Counted from the stretch's first letter, positions 21,291 through 29,717 are shown. The stretch is DNA of 62,684 nucleotides from Ruegeria arenilitoris (GCF_013030985.1 NZ_WPYP01000017.1:1-62684); one strand, 5' to 3'. The notes: generated by a model from the letters alone, not told the origin. A program made the numbers and translations.

Positions 21291-21321
21291 AACGCCGCGT
21301 TGCCTAATGCATCGCGGCGTT
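21291..21321 (-). terminator. Terminator hairpin in the nusG-remnant copy
   Basis: AACGCCGCG (21291-21299) and CGCGGCGTT (21313-21321) form a 9-bp stem that in the minus direction runs into a T-tract. It corresponds to the terminator at 23357-23383 downstream of intact nusG. It may also limit transcripts of the peptidoglycan-binding gene, whose stop is at 21255. Confidence 0.75.
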
Positions 21322-21343
21322 TCGAAACTTGCTGCAACGCCGA

Positions 21344-21458
21344 TCAACTCTGCTTTGCAACCTGAGTAAAATCCAGCTCGACCGAAGATCGAAACCGAAA
21401 CCCTCAGCTTCTGGTTCCCGTCGTCCACGCTTTCGACCATGCTTTCGAAATCCTCGAA
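21344..21458 (-). pseudogene. Truncated, frameshifted nusG C-terminal fragment
   Basis: Reading from the stop at 21344 backwards, the fragment encodes VELDFTQVAKQS, one substitution from the NusG C-terminus (VELDFTQVTKQS). Upstream of a 14-base deletion another frame encodes EDFESMVESVDDGNQKLRVS, matching NusG EDFDGMVEGVDDENQKLKVS. No start, no N-terminal domain and a frameshift make it a non-functional remnant of the KOW domain. It keeps a terminator of the nusG type downstream. It is evidence for an old duplication or displacement event at the nusG 3' end. Confidence 0.88.
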
Positions 21459-21653
21459 GCCCAAACTAAAAGGGGAAAGGAGGTGTGGGACGCGATAGCG
21501 CCTACGTTCACAGATGACCTGCTTGCCCCCTAATCGAGCCTTAACGCCGACTGGGATCAAAAGAACACAACAACTTTTTTGAATACATAAGTTGCTTACG
21601 AGACGAAGGCAGGTATCTTGGTGCAGCTTGTTGAAAAAAAGGGGTAGTCTGGG

Positions 21654-22514
21654 ATGGCATCATCTCGACTAAACAGGGGGCTTCTGATTAGCGTTCTTGT
21701 CGCAATGTTGCCTGGCTGTGGCAGCAAGGCTCAGGATCGGGGCGCAGCGTCCGAGATGGCCGCGCAAACCGACAGCACCAACACCACTGCTTCGTTTGCG
21801 GCAACAGGAATTGATCCTGCCACCTATGCCGGTCGGTTTCAGATGAAACTGACCAAGGAAGTCCCGCTGCGCGATATTCCCGTTCCCTTCACTGTCTACA
21901 GCGGCCTCGAAGAGGCCAGCCCCACCCGTTTGCGGATAAGGGCATTCATGGACTTGCGCGGATTGCAGGAAAAGGCACCTCAGATACTGACCGGCCCCTT
22001 GGAAGAGAGCTGCAAGCGCCAAATCTATGTCGAGGTTCGAAACGTCACTGCCATAGGCGACACCGTAAAGATCGAAGGTTCAGCCCGTGCGCAGTTTACA
22101 AGGTGTAACAGGCGCGAAGAACCGGGTCTTCGTTACTTTGGGGCGACGGTAGACGCTGTTGCGGTCGCCAAGGCAGAGGTGAAGGGCCAATGCCTTACAT
22201 TCAGCATTGAAGACGTTGATCTGAACCCGCGCGGGTTCATCGGCTTCATCTCCAACCTCTTCGGTCTGACCAATCGCATCAACGATGCCGTTCTGGACAA
22301 GGGTGGCGAGTTTTTGGCCGCCAACCCGGTTTGCCCGCCGCTGCCCGAAGAATTCACCGTTCTCGACCCGATCTACGAATCCGGAGGCACCCGCGAAATC
22401 GCTCCTGGCGGGATGGGAGCAGCTGTTGTCGGATCTGCTGATGTCAGCGCCGAGACAATAGTCAAAGTCCTTGGAGGGCTGAAAGAGCTTGGCGTATTGG
22501 AGTTTGCGGAATGA
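21654..22514 (+). CDS. Putative lipoprotein, first of a tandem paralogous pair
   Basis: This 286-residue protein has a lipoprotein signal, LISVLVAMLPGCGSK, with lipobox LPGC (Cys about 20). The mature domain contains PLRDIPVPFTVYSGLEEASP, then MDLRGLQEKAPQIL, a Cys-containing middle, and CPPLPEEFTVLDPIYESGG near the C-terminus. The same landmarks appear in the same order in the next gene, so the two are paralogues. I do not recognise the family. Its stop overlaps the next start (ATGA at 22511), so the pair is co-translated. An AGGGGT site lies about 10 bases before the ATG. Confidence 0.75.
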   Translation: MASSRLNRGLLISVLVAMLPGCGSKAQDRGAASEMAAQTDSTNTTASFAATGIDPATYAGRFQMKLTKEVPLRDIPVPFTVYSGLEEASPTRLRIRAFMDLRGLQEKAPQILTGPLEESCKRQIYVEVRNVTAIGDTVKIEGSARAQFTRCNRREEPGLRYFGATVDAVAVAKAEVKGQCLTFSIEDVDLNPRGFIGFISNLFGLTNRINDAVLDKGGEFLAANPVCPPLPEEFTVLDPIYESGGTREIAPGGMGAAVVGSADVSAETIVKVLGGLKELGVLEFAE

Positions 22515-23275
22515 GACTTTGGTTGATTTTCCCGGTCTTAGTGGCCGCCGCTCTGGATGCCCGAGTTCCAGAAGCGCAACAAGTGAATTTTGTTATCGAC
22601 GCGTCATTACCGGTACGTGATGCGGAACTTCCCTATACGCTTGATCTGAACCTCACCGCTGCGGCGCCCACACGGATCGGGGTGGGGGCTCTTCTCGACC
22701 TGCGTGAAATACAGAAAACTGTGCCAGAGCGGTTGGCTGACAACGCGGTGGTCGACAATTGCGGCCTGCAAGTCAGACTTGATGAACTGAGCGTTAATGC
22801 CCGGGGCGATGCGATAGATCTGGATGGGGATGTAACCATCACGGTCTTTGAATGCAGCCGAACCAGTGAACGCGACTTTCAGCGGGGTGACCAAAAAAAG
22901 GTTATCTCGGCGAACATGTCCACCGAAGCGACGGTCGAACTGCGTGACAATTGCGCTTATTTCAAACTCATTGATCTTACGCTTACTGCGCCTGAAGCAC
23001 AGCGAGAGCAACTTCTGGAGGACGACACCCTCGACTCTGTAAAAAAGCTTATGCTGGCCGCCGTAGATCTTGTATTGAACGATACGCCATTGTGCCCGGA
23101 ACTGCCGGCAGAACTGGCATCACTTGACCCGATTTATGACAATGGCGGTCCAAAAGAGATCGGAGAAGGTGGGCTGGGTGTCTTCCTGGAGGGGTCAGTG
23201 GATTTCAGCCCTTCGACAATCCTCGACATTCTGACAGTCCTTCAACAAAAAGACCTGATCCCCGGTCCGCCGTAG
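22511..23275 (+). CDS. Putative secreted protein, second of a tandem paralogous pair
   Basis: This 254-residue protein has a short signal peptide (MRLWLIFPVLVAAALDAR) without a lipobox, so it should be soluble in the periplasm or secreted. It shares with its upstream neighbour PVRDAELPYTLDLNL, LLDLREIQKTVPERL, CPELPAELASLDPIYDNGG and the GEGGLGVFLEGSVD ending. One paralogue is lipid-anchored and the other is not, which suggests a complex or division of labour at the envelope. No known family is recognised. It ends about 75 bases before the nusG terminator, on the opposite strand. Confidence 0.75.
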   Translation: MRLWLIFPVLVAAALDARVPEAQQVNFVIDASLPVRDAELPYTLDLNLTAAAPTRIGVGALLDLREIQKTVPERLADNAVVDNCGLQVRLDELSVNARGDAIDLDGDVTITVFECSRTSERDFQRGDQKKVISANMSTEATVELRDNCAYFKLIDLTLTAPEAQREQLLEDDTLDSVKKLMLAAVDLVLNDTPLCPELPAELASLDPIYDNGGPKEIGEGGLGVFLEGSVDFSPSTILDILTVLQQKDLIPGPP

Positions 23276-23348
23276 TTTCCAAGGTCTTTCAGTGTCACTG
23301 AAGTAGCCAGCCCTTTGTCTTCGGGCCTTGAAACCGGCTCGTTACAAC

Positions 23349-23536
23349 AACAAAAACGCCGCGATGCTTATGGCATTGCGGCGCTGCAAAATACGTTGAG
23401 AAGCTGTTTAGCTCTGCTTGGTAACCTGTGTAAAGTCCAGCTCGACCGGGGTTTCGCGGCCAAAGATCGAGACCGAAACCTTCAGCTTCTGGTTCTCGTC
23501 GTCCACGCCTTCGACCATGCCGTCGAAATCCTCGAA
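23349..23536. repeat. Direct repeat of the nusG 3' end, copy 2 (intact parent)
   Basis: This is the intact counterpart of 21284-21458: the nusG terminator plus the last 43 codons of nusG. Same orientation, about 2.07 kb away. Confidence 0.85.
23357..23383 (-). terminator. Terminator after nusG
   Basis: An 11-position stem (23357-23367 with 23373-23383, one G-U wobble) is followed in the minus direction by TTTTTG. It ends the secE-nusG transcript and explains why rplK needs its own promoter in this genome. Confidence 0.75.
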
Positions 23537-23941
23537 CGGGCCGTCGTTGACCTTGACCTTCTCACCGATTTCGAAGGTGATCATCAGCTTGGGCGCTTCT
23601 TCACCTTCCTGAACGCGGTTGAGGATCTGGTTCACCTCGGCGTCGCGCATCGGCATCGGGCGGCCTTGCGGGCCCAGGAAGCCGGTGACGCGGTTGATCG
23701 AGTTCACAAGGTGATAGCCCTGATCCGACATTTCCATGTGCACCAGCACGTAGCCGGGCATGAAACGGCGTTCGGTTGTGACCTTCTTGCCCCGGCGCAC
23801 TTCGATCACCTCTTCGGTGGGCACCAGAACCTCGTCAATATCGTCCTCAAGGCCCTGCTCGGCCACCGACGTGCGGATCTGCTCTGCGATCTTCTTTTCG
23901 AAATTCGAAAGAACGCTGACCGAGTACCACCGTTTCGCCAT
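23408..23941 (-). CDS. nusG: Transcription termination/antitermination factor NusG
   Basis: This 177-residue protein begins MAKRWYSVSVLSNFEKKIAE. It has the NGN domain (KVTTERRFMPGYVLVHMEM) that binds the beta' clamp helices and the C-terminal KOW domain (GEKVKVNDGPFEDFDGMVEG) that contacts Rho or S10. It follows secE by 199 bases on the same strand. The gene is normally followed by rplK; here it is followed by a terminator and a block of opposite-strand genes. A decayed copy of its 3' end lies at 21344-21458. Confidence 0.98.
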   Translation of the reverse strand: MAKRWYSVSVLSNFEKKIAEQIRTSVAEQGLEDDIDEVLVPTEEVIEVRRGKKVTTERRFMPGYVLVHMEMSDQGYHLVNSINRVTGFLGPQGRPMPMRDAEVNQILNRVQEGEEAPKLMITFEIGEKVKVNDGPFEDFDGMVEGVDDENQKLKVSVSIFGRETPVELDFTQVTKQS

Positions 23942-24140
23942 GAACCTGTCGTCCTTGTTTACTTTCGGTGCGTTCGGAAGGCCGCAAGCACCGTCATTGA
24001 AATTCTATCGCATCACCCGGAACAAAAAGCGGCGCGCAGCCCGAATCGCCGCACGCCCATTCCGAATAGTACCGCGTCACCTACTCTGACATCGCGCGCT
24101 GTGCAAGGGGGCAGTGGCGTTTCCGCCTGCCCGGGGCCGT

Positions 24141-24338
24141 TTAGCTGAACGCGCCCAGGATCGCCTGAAGCCCGCCGCGAATGGCCAGATCGACCAGCGC
24201 AAAGAACACAGCCGTCAGCGCCGCCATGATGAACACCATGACCGTGGTCAGCAGAACTTCACGCCGGGTCGGCCAGACGACCTTTGAGACTTCGGCGCGG
24301 ACTTGCTGAATGAACTGGATCGGATTCATAGTTGCCAT
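24141..24338 (-). CDS. secE: Preprotein translocase subunit SecE
   Basis: This 65-residue protein is a minimal SecE with one transmembrane helix (LTTVMVFIMAALTAVFFALV) preceded by the conserved amphipathic motif VRAEVSKVVWPTRREV. It clamps the SecYEG channel in the inner membrane. The start may be ATG 24338 or ATG 24329 (MNPIQFIQQV); the first is kept because of an AGAGAGA tract about 10 bases upstream. It is paired with nusG as in most bacteria. The gene upstream is ccoS on the same strand. Confidence 0.95.
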   Translation of the reverse strand: MATMNPIQFIQQVRAEVSKVVWPTRREVLLTTVMVFIMAALTAVFFALVDLAIRGGLQAILGAFS

Positions 24339-24406
24339 TTGGCTTGGTTCTCTCTGCTAGCGGATGGGCCGGACATAACCGGGCATTGCGGCAATTTCAA
24401 GGGCCG

Positions 24407-24565
24407 TCAGGGCTTGGGCTTGTCGTCCCATTCATCACTGAGGATACGGCGCGCATCGCCTTCGGGGTCATCATACTGGTTCGACCGCACCGTATAGATG
24501 AACGCCACAAGGCCAACCCCGCCCAGCAGCAGGGAAATCGGTATCAGATAGGCCAGAACTTCCAA
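24407..24565 (-). CDS. ccoS: cbb3 oxidase assembly protein CcoS
   Basis: This is a 52-residue protein, LEVLAYLIPISLLLGGVGLV onwards, with one N-terminal transmembrane helix and the typical CcoS tail QYDDPEGDARRILSD. CcoS is needed for cofactor insertion into cbb3-type cytochrome oxidase in the inner membrane. The start is TTG at 24565, five bases after the ccoI stop; no ATG or GTG is available in frame and the family normally begins with M-x-V-L-x-Y-L-I-P. It completes the ccoGHIS order. Confidence 0.88.
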   Translation of the reverse strand: MEVLAYLIPISLLLGGVGLVAFIYTVRSNQYDDPEGDARRILSDEWDDKPKP

Positions 24566-24570
24566 ATTAA

Positions 24571-26748
24571 CTACCTCAGACGCAGGGCGTTCAGGGACAC
24601 GGTGATGGACGAAGTCGACATCGCCAGCGCCGCGATCAGCGGTGTGGCCAGACCAACCACAGCCAGTGGTACCGCGATGATATTATACACGGTGGCGATG
24701 CGGAAGTTTTCACGAATCCGTTTGGTCGCCTTCACCGCCGTATCGCAGGCATCCGCAATCGGGGCAAGATCATTGCCCAGTAGCACGATATCCGACGCCA
24801 CACGCGCCGCATCCAGCGCCGAGGCCGGAGAGATCGACACATGCGCTGCCGCCAGCGCGGCGGTGTCATTCAGACCATCGCCGACCATCAGAACGTGACG
24901 GTCCTGCTCGCTCAGCTCCTGCACGCGGGCCGCCTTTTCCTGCGGCAGGGCCTGCGCAACCCAGTTATCAATCCCCAGTTTTGCAGCCAGCGCCTGCACC
25001 GCGCCCTGCGTGTCGCCGGAAATCAGGACAACGTCCTTGCCTGCGTCGCGAAGGGCCTGAACCGCCTCGGCCGCGCCGGGGCGCAGGCTGTCCGTGAACA
25101 GGAAGGTTGCGGGGGCTTGCCCGCCAACCGACAGCCAGGCTGCTGTCTGGTTCCCCTCTTCCGCGCCGGTCCATACCGCGCGACCCAGACGAACCTGCTG
25201 GCCGCGCCAGGTGCCTTCAGTGCCATAACCCGGAGCTTCGGTAATGCCCTTGAGGCTGGCCGGTTTGATCCCGGCTTCCCGTGCAGCTTTGGTCAGGGCC
25301 ACCGACAACGGATGCGAAGACGCCTCAGCCAATGCCAGCGCGATCTCAAGGTCCGCGCGGGAATGATCGCCCAGATTGGTCAGCTCAGGCGTGCCCGAGG
25401 TCAGCGTGCCGGTTTTGTCGAAGACAACCGTATCGACTTCGGCCAGACGCTCCAGCGCGGTGGCGTGTTTGATCAGCATCCCCTTGCGGAACAGCCGCCC
25501 CGAGGCCGCCGTGGTCACCGCAGGCACGGCCAGACCCAGCGCACAGGGGCAGGTAATGATCAAAACGGCTGCGGCAATGTTCAGTGCGGTGCGGATGTCG
25601 CCGGAATAGATGTACCAGCCCAGAAAGCTGAGCGCCGACAGGATGTGCACACCGGGCGCATAAAGCTTGGCCGCCTTGTCCGCCAGCGAGGTATAGCGCG
25701 ACCGGCCCGATTCAGCGATGGCAACCAGATCGGCCATGCGATGCAGCGAAGTATCCTCGCCCACAGCCGTCGCACGGATGGTCAGGGGGCCGGTCAGGTT
25801 GACCTCACCAGCACTGATGGTCAGGCCGGCCTCGGCAAAAACAGGCAGGGTTTCCCCGGTCAGCAAAGAGCGATCCAGTTCGGATTGACCAGAGACAATC
25901 TCACCATCCACCGGCATACGGCCCCCGGGGCGGACAAGGATCAGATCACCGACGGCCAGCGTGGCCACGGCAACCTCTTCTTCGGCCCCATCGACCAGCT
26001 TGATGGCACGGGGCACCTCGAGCGCCGTCAGTTCCTCGGCCGCAGACCGGGCGGCGGCACGGGTGCGGTAATCCAGATACCGGCCTGCCAACAGGAAGAA
26101 GGTCAGCGTCAACGCGGCGTCAAAATAGGCGTGCTCACCGCTGAGCGCGGTTTCCCACAGCGACGTCACCAGCGCCAGCACGATGGCCAGAACAATCGGC
26201 ACGTCCATGTTCAGGCGTTTGACCCGCAGCGCGCTCCAGGCGTTGGCAAAGAAGGGCTGCGCGGAAAAGGCAATCGCAGGCAGCGCAATCGCCGCCGATA
26301 TCCAGTGGAACATGTCGCGCGTAGCGTCCGATGCCCCCGACCAGACAGACACCGACAACAGCATCACGTTCATCGAGGCAAAGCCAGCCACCGCCAGCCG
26401 CATCAACAAGTCACGGCCCGCCTTGCCCGCCTGCGTGGCCGACAGGGCACCGGGGTCCAGCTCATGCGCCTCGAAGCCCGCATTCTCCAGAACCGGGATC
26501 AGGTCGGCGGCGCGCAGATCGGGTGCGGCTTTGATCATCGCGCGTTTCAGGGTCAGGTTCACCCGCGCATCTTCCACGCCGGGATGAGCGTTCAGTTCAC
26601 GCTCGACCGTGGCTATACACGCCGAGCAGTGAATGCCCGGTAGCGACAGCGCGATCTGCACATCCTGCGGAATCGGGCGCGCCGGTTCCGCCGGGCTGGC
26701 GATGCAGCCCGGGCAGGCCGCCGTGCCGGATGTAAGCTGCGCCGTCAT
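24571..26748 (-). CDS. ccoI: Copper-translocating P1B-type ATPase CcoI (FixI)
   Basis: This 725-residue P-type ATPase has an N-terminal CPGC and an HMA domain with GIHCSACIATVE (Cys 41 and 44). About eight transmembrane segments follow, with the metal site CPC in ITCPCALGLAVP, the phosphorylation motif DKTGTLTSGTPE and the hinge GDGLNDTAAL. It exports copper to the periplasm for the CuB centre of cbb3 oxidase, and defects usually abolish oxidase assembly. It lies in ccoG-H-I-S, four bases after ccoH and five before ccoS, so it should be expressed with them under FnrL. Confidence 0.96.
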   Translation of the reverse strand: MTAQLTSGTAACPGCIASPAEPARPIPQDVQIALSLPGIHCSACIATVERELNAHPGVEDARVNLTLKRAMIKAAPDLRAADLIPVLENAGFEAHELDPGALSATQAGKAGRDLLMRLAVAGFASMNVMLLSVSVWSGASDATRDMFHWISAAIALPAIAFSAQPFFANAWSALRVKRLNMDVPIVLAIVLALVTSLWETALSGEHAYFDAALTLTFFLLAGRYLDYRTRAAARSAAEELTALEVPRAIKLVDGAEEEVAVATLAVGDLILVRPGGRMPVDGEIVSGQSELDRSLLTGETLPVFAEAGLTISAGEVNLTGPLTIRATAVGEDTSLHRMADLVAIAESGRSRYTSLADKAAKLYAPGVHILSALSFLGWYIYSGDIRTALNIAAAVLIITCPCALGLAVPAVTTAASGRLFRKGMLIKHATALERLAEVDTVVFDKTGTLTSGTPELTNLGDHSRADLEIALALAEASSHPLSVALTKAAREAGIKPASLKGITEAPGYGTEGTWRGQQVRLGRAVWTGAEEGNQTAAWLSVGGQAPATFLFTDSLRPGAAEAVQALRDAGKDVVLISGDTQGAVQALAAKLGIDNWVAQALPQEKAARVQELSEQDRHVLMVGDGLNDTAALAAAHVSISPASALDAARVASDIVLLGNDLAPIADACDTAVKATKRIRENFRIATVYNIIAVPLAVVGLATPLIAALAMSTSSITVSLNALRLR

Positions 26749-26752
26749 CCGT

Positions 26753-27211
26753 TCACCCCTTCACATACAGCGGCACACGCTGCGCGAACTCGGCGCCCGA
26801 GCTGTCCTTGGCCACCAGACGGATGTTCCAGTTGCCCTTGCCCAAAGCCGCAGGGGTTGCGTAGGTCTGACCGTCAAAGGTGAAATCGGGCGAGAAGTCC
26901 TCTTTCACATGGGTGGCTCGGCCAACTACAGCCTGCAATTCCGTCACTTCGACCGGGGCACCGGTCTTGTCGGTGATGTGCAGGATCAGCAACCCGCCGG
27001 ACACCTCGGCACGGATGTTCCAACCCAGCGCTTGCTGTTCCTGCAGACGCTCATTGAACTCCTGACTGGCGACATACGAGTTTTTGACCTCGAGCCCCGG
27101 AAAGGTTTTCACCGCGCTATAGGCCAACACTAGGTTGACGGCGATGATCACGCCAAAGGCGGCGACGAACACCGCCAGGGCGTGCTTTCCGGTAAACTGA
27201 CGCTCGGCCAT
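26753..27211 (-). CDS. ccoH: FixH/CcoH family cbb3 assembly protein
   Basis: Starting at MAERQFTGKHALAVFVA (27211), this is a 152-residue protein with one N-terminal membrane helix (HALAVFVAAFGVIIAVNLVLA) and a periplasmic FixH domain with GLEVKNSYVASQEFN and GWNIRAEV. FixH/CcoH associates with and stabilises the cbb3 oxidase during assembly. The frame continues back to 27271 inside ccoG, but the start used here is one base after the ccoG stop and matches family N-termini. It is one base from ccoG and five from ccoI. Confidence 0.95.
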   Translation of the reverse strand: MAERQFTGKHALAVFVAAFGVIIAVNLVLAYSAVKTFPGLEVKNSYVASQEFNERLQEQQALGWNIRAEVSGGLLILHITDKTGAPVEVTELQAVVGRATHVKEDFSPDFTFDGQTYATPAALGKGNWNIRLVAKDSSGAEFAQRVPLYVKG

Positions 27212-27212
27212 C

Positions 27213-28640
27213 TTAGTTTCCTCGTCCGTTGAACGTGGTGTCCTTGTATGCCCGTTCACCACTTTCCACATCTTCGACCCAGATACGTACCGGAGTGGAC
27301 GCCGCAGCCGCAGGTCCGGTGCCTTTCTCCGAAACGATGTAAACGCGGGTCAATTGTGCCGTATCTGCGGTGACATTAACAGTGCTGCCCTCGATCCCTT
27401 CGATTTGCAGCTGCAGCGCCGGATCACCGGCCAGCGTCAGCTCGAACGGCCGGTCCTCACCATGTTTGTTGCGCAGGCGCACGTCATAGGTGTTGCGGAT
27501 GGTGCCGTCGGACAGGGTCACGAAGGTCGGGTTGCGCACCGGTGCCACGGTCAGATCGATATCCGAGCGGATGAACAGCGCGAACAGAAGGCCGAAACCG
27601 ACCAGAGACCACAGGGACGTGTACATGATCGTCCGTGGCCGCAGGATGTGTTTCCAAACATTCTTAGGCGGCTGGCCCGCGCGTTCGTGGGTCTCATCGC
27701 TCAGCGCCATATAATCGATCAGGCCGCGCGGCTTGCCGATCTTTGCCATCATGTCGTCGCAGGCATCAATGCACAGGGCGCAGGTGATGCATTCCAGTTG
27801 CTGACCGTCGCGGATGTCGATCCCAACGGGGCAGACATTCACGCAGGCCATGCAGTCGATACAATCGCCCAACTCGGAATCCGCTGTCCGCTTACCCTTG
27901 CCGCGCGGCTCACCCCGCCATTCGCGGTAGCCGACGACCAGGGTGTCCTCATCCATCATCGCAGCCTGAATGCGCGGCCACGGGCAGGCATAGATACAAA
28001 TCTGCTCGCGGGCGAAGCCACCGAACAGAAAGGTCGTGCCGGTCAGAATCAGAACGGTTGTATAGGCAACCGGATGGGCATTGCCGGTGACCAGATCGCG
28101 CAACAATGTCGGCGCGTCTGCAAAATAGAAAACCCAGGCGCCGCCGGTGGCCACGCCGATCAACAGCCACACGGTCCACTTTGTCAGGCGCAGCCGCGCC
28201 TTGCGGAAGTCCAGTTTTTCCTGCCGGTGCAAACGCAGACGGGCGTTTCTGTCCCCCTCGATCCAGCGTTCGACCAGAATGTAAAGGTCGGTCCACACTG
28301 TCTGCGGGCAGGCATAGCCGCACCACACGCGTCCCAGCGCCGAAGTGAACAGGAACAGGCCGAGGCCCGCCATGATCAGCAGGCCCGCGACGAAGTAGAA
28401 TTCATGCGGCCAGATTTCGATCCAGAAGAAATAGAACCGCCGGTTCGCCAGATCCAGCAGTACCGCCTGATCCGGCAGGCTGGGGCCGCGGTCCCACCTG
28501 ATCCAGGGCGTCAGATAATAAATCCCCAATGTGACCGCGAGGATGATCCATTTCAGGTTTCGGAAAGGACCGGACACGCGTCGGGGAAAAATGGGCTCCC
28601 TAGCAGCGTAAAGGCTGGGGGCGGGGTCGGAATCGCTCAC
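27213..28640 (-). CDS. ccoG: cbb3 oxidase accessory iron-sulfur protein CcoG (RdxA/FixG family)
   Basis: This 475-residue protein has about five transmembrane helices, a CGYACPQTVWTD motif, and two ferredoxin-like clusters (CIDCMACVNVCPVGIDI and CITCALCIDACD). A C-terminal periplasmic Ig-like domain ends in VEDVESGERAYKDTTF. CcoG reduces copper in the cytoplasm so that it can be passed to CcoI. It is the first gene of ccoGHIS, and an FNR-type box lies 63 bases upstream, so it should be induced at low oxygen. Confidence 0.97.
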   Translation of the reverse strand: MSDSDPAPSLYAAREPIFPRRVSGPFRNLKWIILAVTLGIYYLTPWIRWDRGPSLPDQAVLLDLANRRFYFFWIEIWPHEFYFVAGLLIMAGLGLFLFTSALGRVWCGYACPQTVWTDLYILVERWIEGDRNARLRLHRQEKLDFRKARLRLTKWTVWLLIGVATGGAWVFYFADAPTLLRDLVTGNAHPVAYTTVLILTGTTFLFGGFAREQICIYACPWPRIQAAMMDEDTLVVGYREWRGEPRGKGKRTADSELGDCIDCMACVNVCPVGIDIRDGQQLECITCALCIDACDDMMAKIGKPRGLIDYMALSDETHERAGQPPKNVWKHILRPRTIMYTSLWSLVGFGLLFALFIRSDIDLTVAPVRNPTFVTLSDGTIRNTYDVRLRNKHGEDRPFELTLAGDPALQLQIEGIEGSTVNVTADTAQLTRVYIVSEKGTGPAAAASTPVRIWVEDVESGERAYKDTTFNGRGN

Positions 28641-28702
28641 GAGCTGGCTCCAGATGTGGCTGTTTTTTAGGCGTCTTGTCCCAAATCACAACGGGTCCCA
28701 CT

Positions 28703-28716
28703 TTGACATGGGTCAA
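28703..28716 (-). promoter_or_regulatory. FNR-type (FnrL) box upstream of ccoG
   Basis: TTGACATGGGTCAA is a perfect TTGA-N6-TCAA dyad and also symmetric at the next base on each side. It lies 63 bases upstream of the ccoG start, a distance suited to class II activation. Confidence 0.8.
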
Positions 28717-28741
28717 AAGCGCATCGCACAGACACCTTTTG

Positions 28742-29617
28742 TCACATGCGACCAGATTGCCGCCTGAGCCATGCCACAAAAACCTTGACAGCCGGCCGCA
28801 GCGCGGCGTCAGCGGTAACTATATGATAGCCCCGTTCACCGGGTTCGCAAAATAGTTCGACAATGCGACCTGCCTTTATGTCGTGTTCAACGAAATGCCG
28901 CGCCGTGGCAGTCACACCCTGCCCGGCGCGCAACCCCTCAAGCACAAGATTTCCCGGCAACACAATACGTCCGGCGCTAGGGCCGTGATCAACGCCTTGT
29001 CGGGCGAGCCACGAGGTCGCCTCGGTGGTTCCAAGCTCTTCAAGCCAGGGCAGCTGGCTTAGCTCGTCCGGGGTCATCGACGCCCTGCCCTGCAGCAGCG
29101 AGGGCGCAGCGACGATCACGATCGGGCTTTGCAGTAACAGTTCCGATGTCATACCGGGCCAGTTCCCATCCCCGTACCGGATCGCAACGTCCACCCCGCC
29201 CGGGCGCAGGCTGACCAATTCTGGCGAGGGGTCCAGCACCAGAGGGATATCGGGGTGGTCGAGTTGAAAAGCAGGCAGGCGCGGCATCAGCCACGAAGCC
29301 GCAAAAGACGCGGTCAGCGTAATGTGAACCGGACGATCCTCGGCCAGATGCATCAGGTCGGCCACCGCATCGCCGATGGCCCCAAACCCCAGATGCAGGG
29401 CGCGGGCCAGTTTCTCGCCTTCGGGGGTCAGGGTCATGGACTTTCCGCTTCGGTCCAGTAACGCGGCGCCCAGGTACTTCTCCAACGCGCGCAATTGCTG
29501 GCTGATGGCAGCGTGGCTGACATTCAGCATTGTACCCGCCTGCACTACATTTCCGGTTTCCGCAAAGGCATTGAAGGCCTTCAGCGACGCAAGGGGCGGC
29601 ATCTTCAACCAATCCAT
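28742..29617 (-). CDS. LysR-type transcriptional regulator (GcvA-like)
   Basis: This 291-residue protein has an N-terminal winged HTH (about 8-66, ASLKAFNAFAETGNVVQAG and SHAAISQQLRALEKYLG) and a periplasmic-binding-protein-like effector domain (about 90-285, with PRLPAFQLDHPDIPLVL). The GcvA-like N-terminus fits regulators of single neighbouring genes. It sits between ccoG and ccoP, with a GTAAG-N5-CTTAC dyad directly before its start and a divergent 45-codon gene 100 bases away, which is the most likely target. The effector is unknown. Confidence 0.92.
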   Translation of the reverse strand: MDWLKMPPLASLKAFNAFAETGNVVQAGTMLNVSHAAISQQLRALEKYLGAALLDRSGKSMTLTPEGEKLARALHLGFGAIGDAVADLMHLAEDRPVHITLTASFAASWLMPRLPAFQLDHPDIPLVLDPSPELVSLRPGGVDVAIRYGDGNWPGMTSELLLQSPIVIVAAPSLLQGRASMTPDELSQLPWLEELGTTEATSWLARQGVDHGPSAGRIVLPGNLVLEGLRAGQGVTATARHFVEHDIKAGRIVELFCEPGERGYHIVTADAALRPAVKVFVAWLRRQSGRM

Positions 29618-29619
29618 AT

Positions 29620-29634
29620 GTAAGTCTACCTTAC
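29620..29634. promoter_or_regulatory. Candidate LysR operator
   Basis: GTAAGTCTACCTTAC is a 5-bp dyad with a 5-base spacer, of the T-N11-A class bound by LysR proteins. It touches the start of the LysR gene and lies in the spacer shared with the divergent small gene at 29718, so it could serve both autoregulation and activation. Confidence 0.55.
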
Positions 29635-29717
29635 ACTTTCACATATCAATTGAGTCGCATTTCCGCGCCCGCAGATCAATCCTGAATCCAGTTGGACCCA
29701 CATTCAGGAGAGATCAG

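Larger units (their letters stand above)
21284..21458. repeat. Degenerate direct repeat of the nusG 3' end, copy 1
   Basis: This segment matches 23349-23536 in the same orientation: a terminator hairpin, the nusG stop region and about 50 codons of the nusG C-terminus, with scattered substitutions and a 14-base deletion. The two copies bracket the paralogous secreted-protein pair at 21654-23275. Confidence 0.85.

Noticed and set aside
21654..23275. Prophage or transposon cargo between the nusG repeats
   Set aside because: No integrase, transposase or phage-like gene is present; only the direct repeat scar supports an insertion.
24339..24500. Possible tRNA-Trp near secE, based on usual synteny and a GGTTCGAC string
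   Set aside because: No cloverleaf could be built; the stretch is explained by the ccoS coding sequence.
24841..26643. 600-codon plus-strand frame opposite ccoI
   Set aside because: Antisense shadow of a high-GC P-type ATPase gene; low-complexity Arg/Gln/Gly content and no domains.
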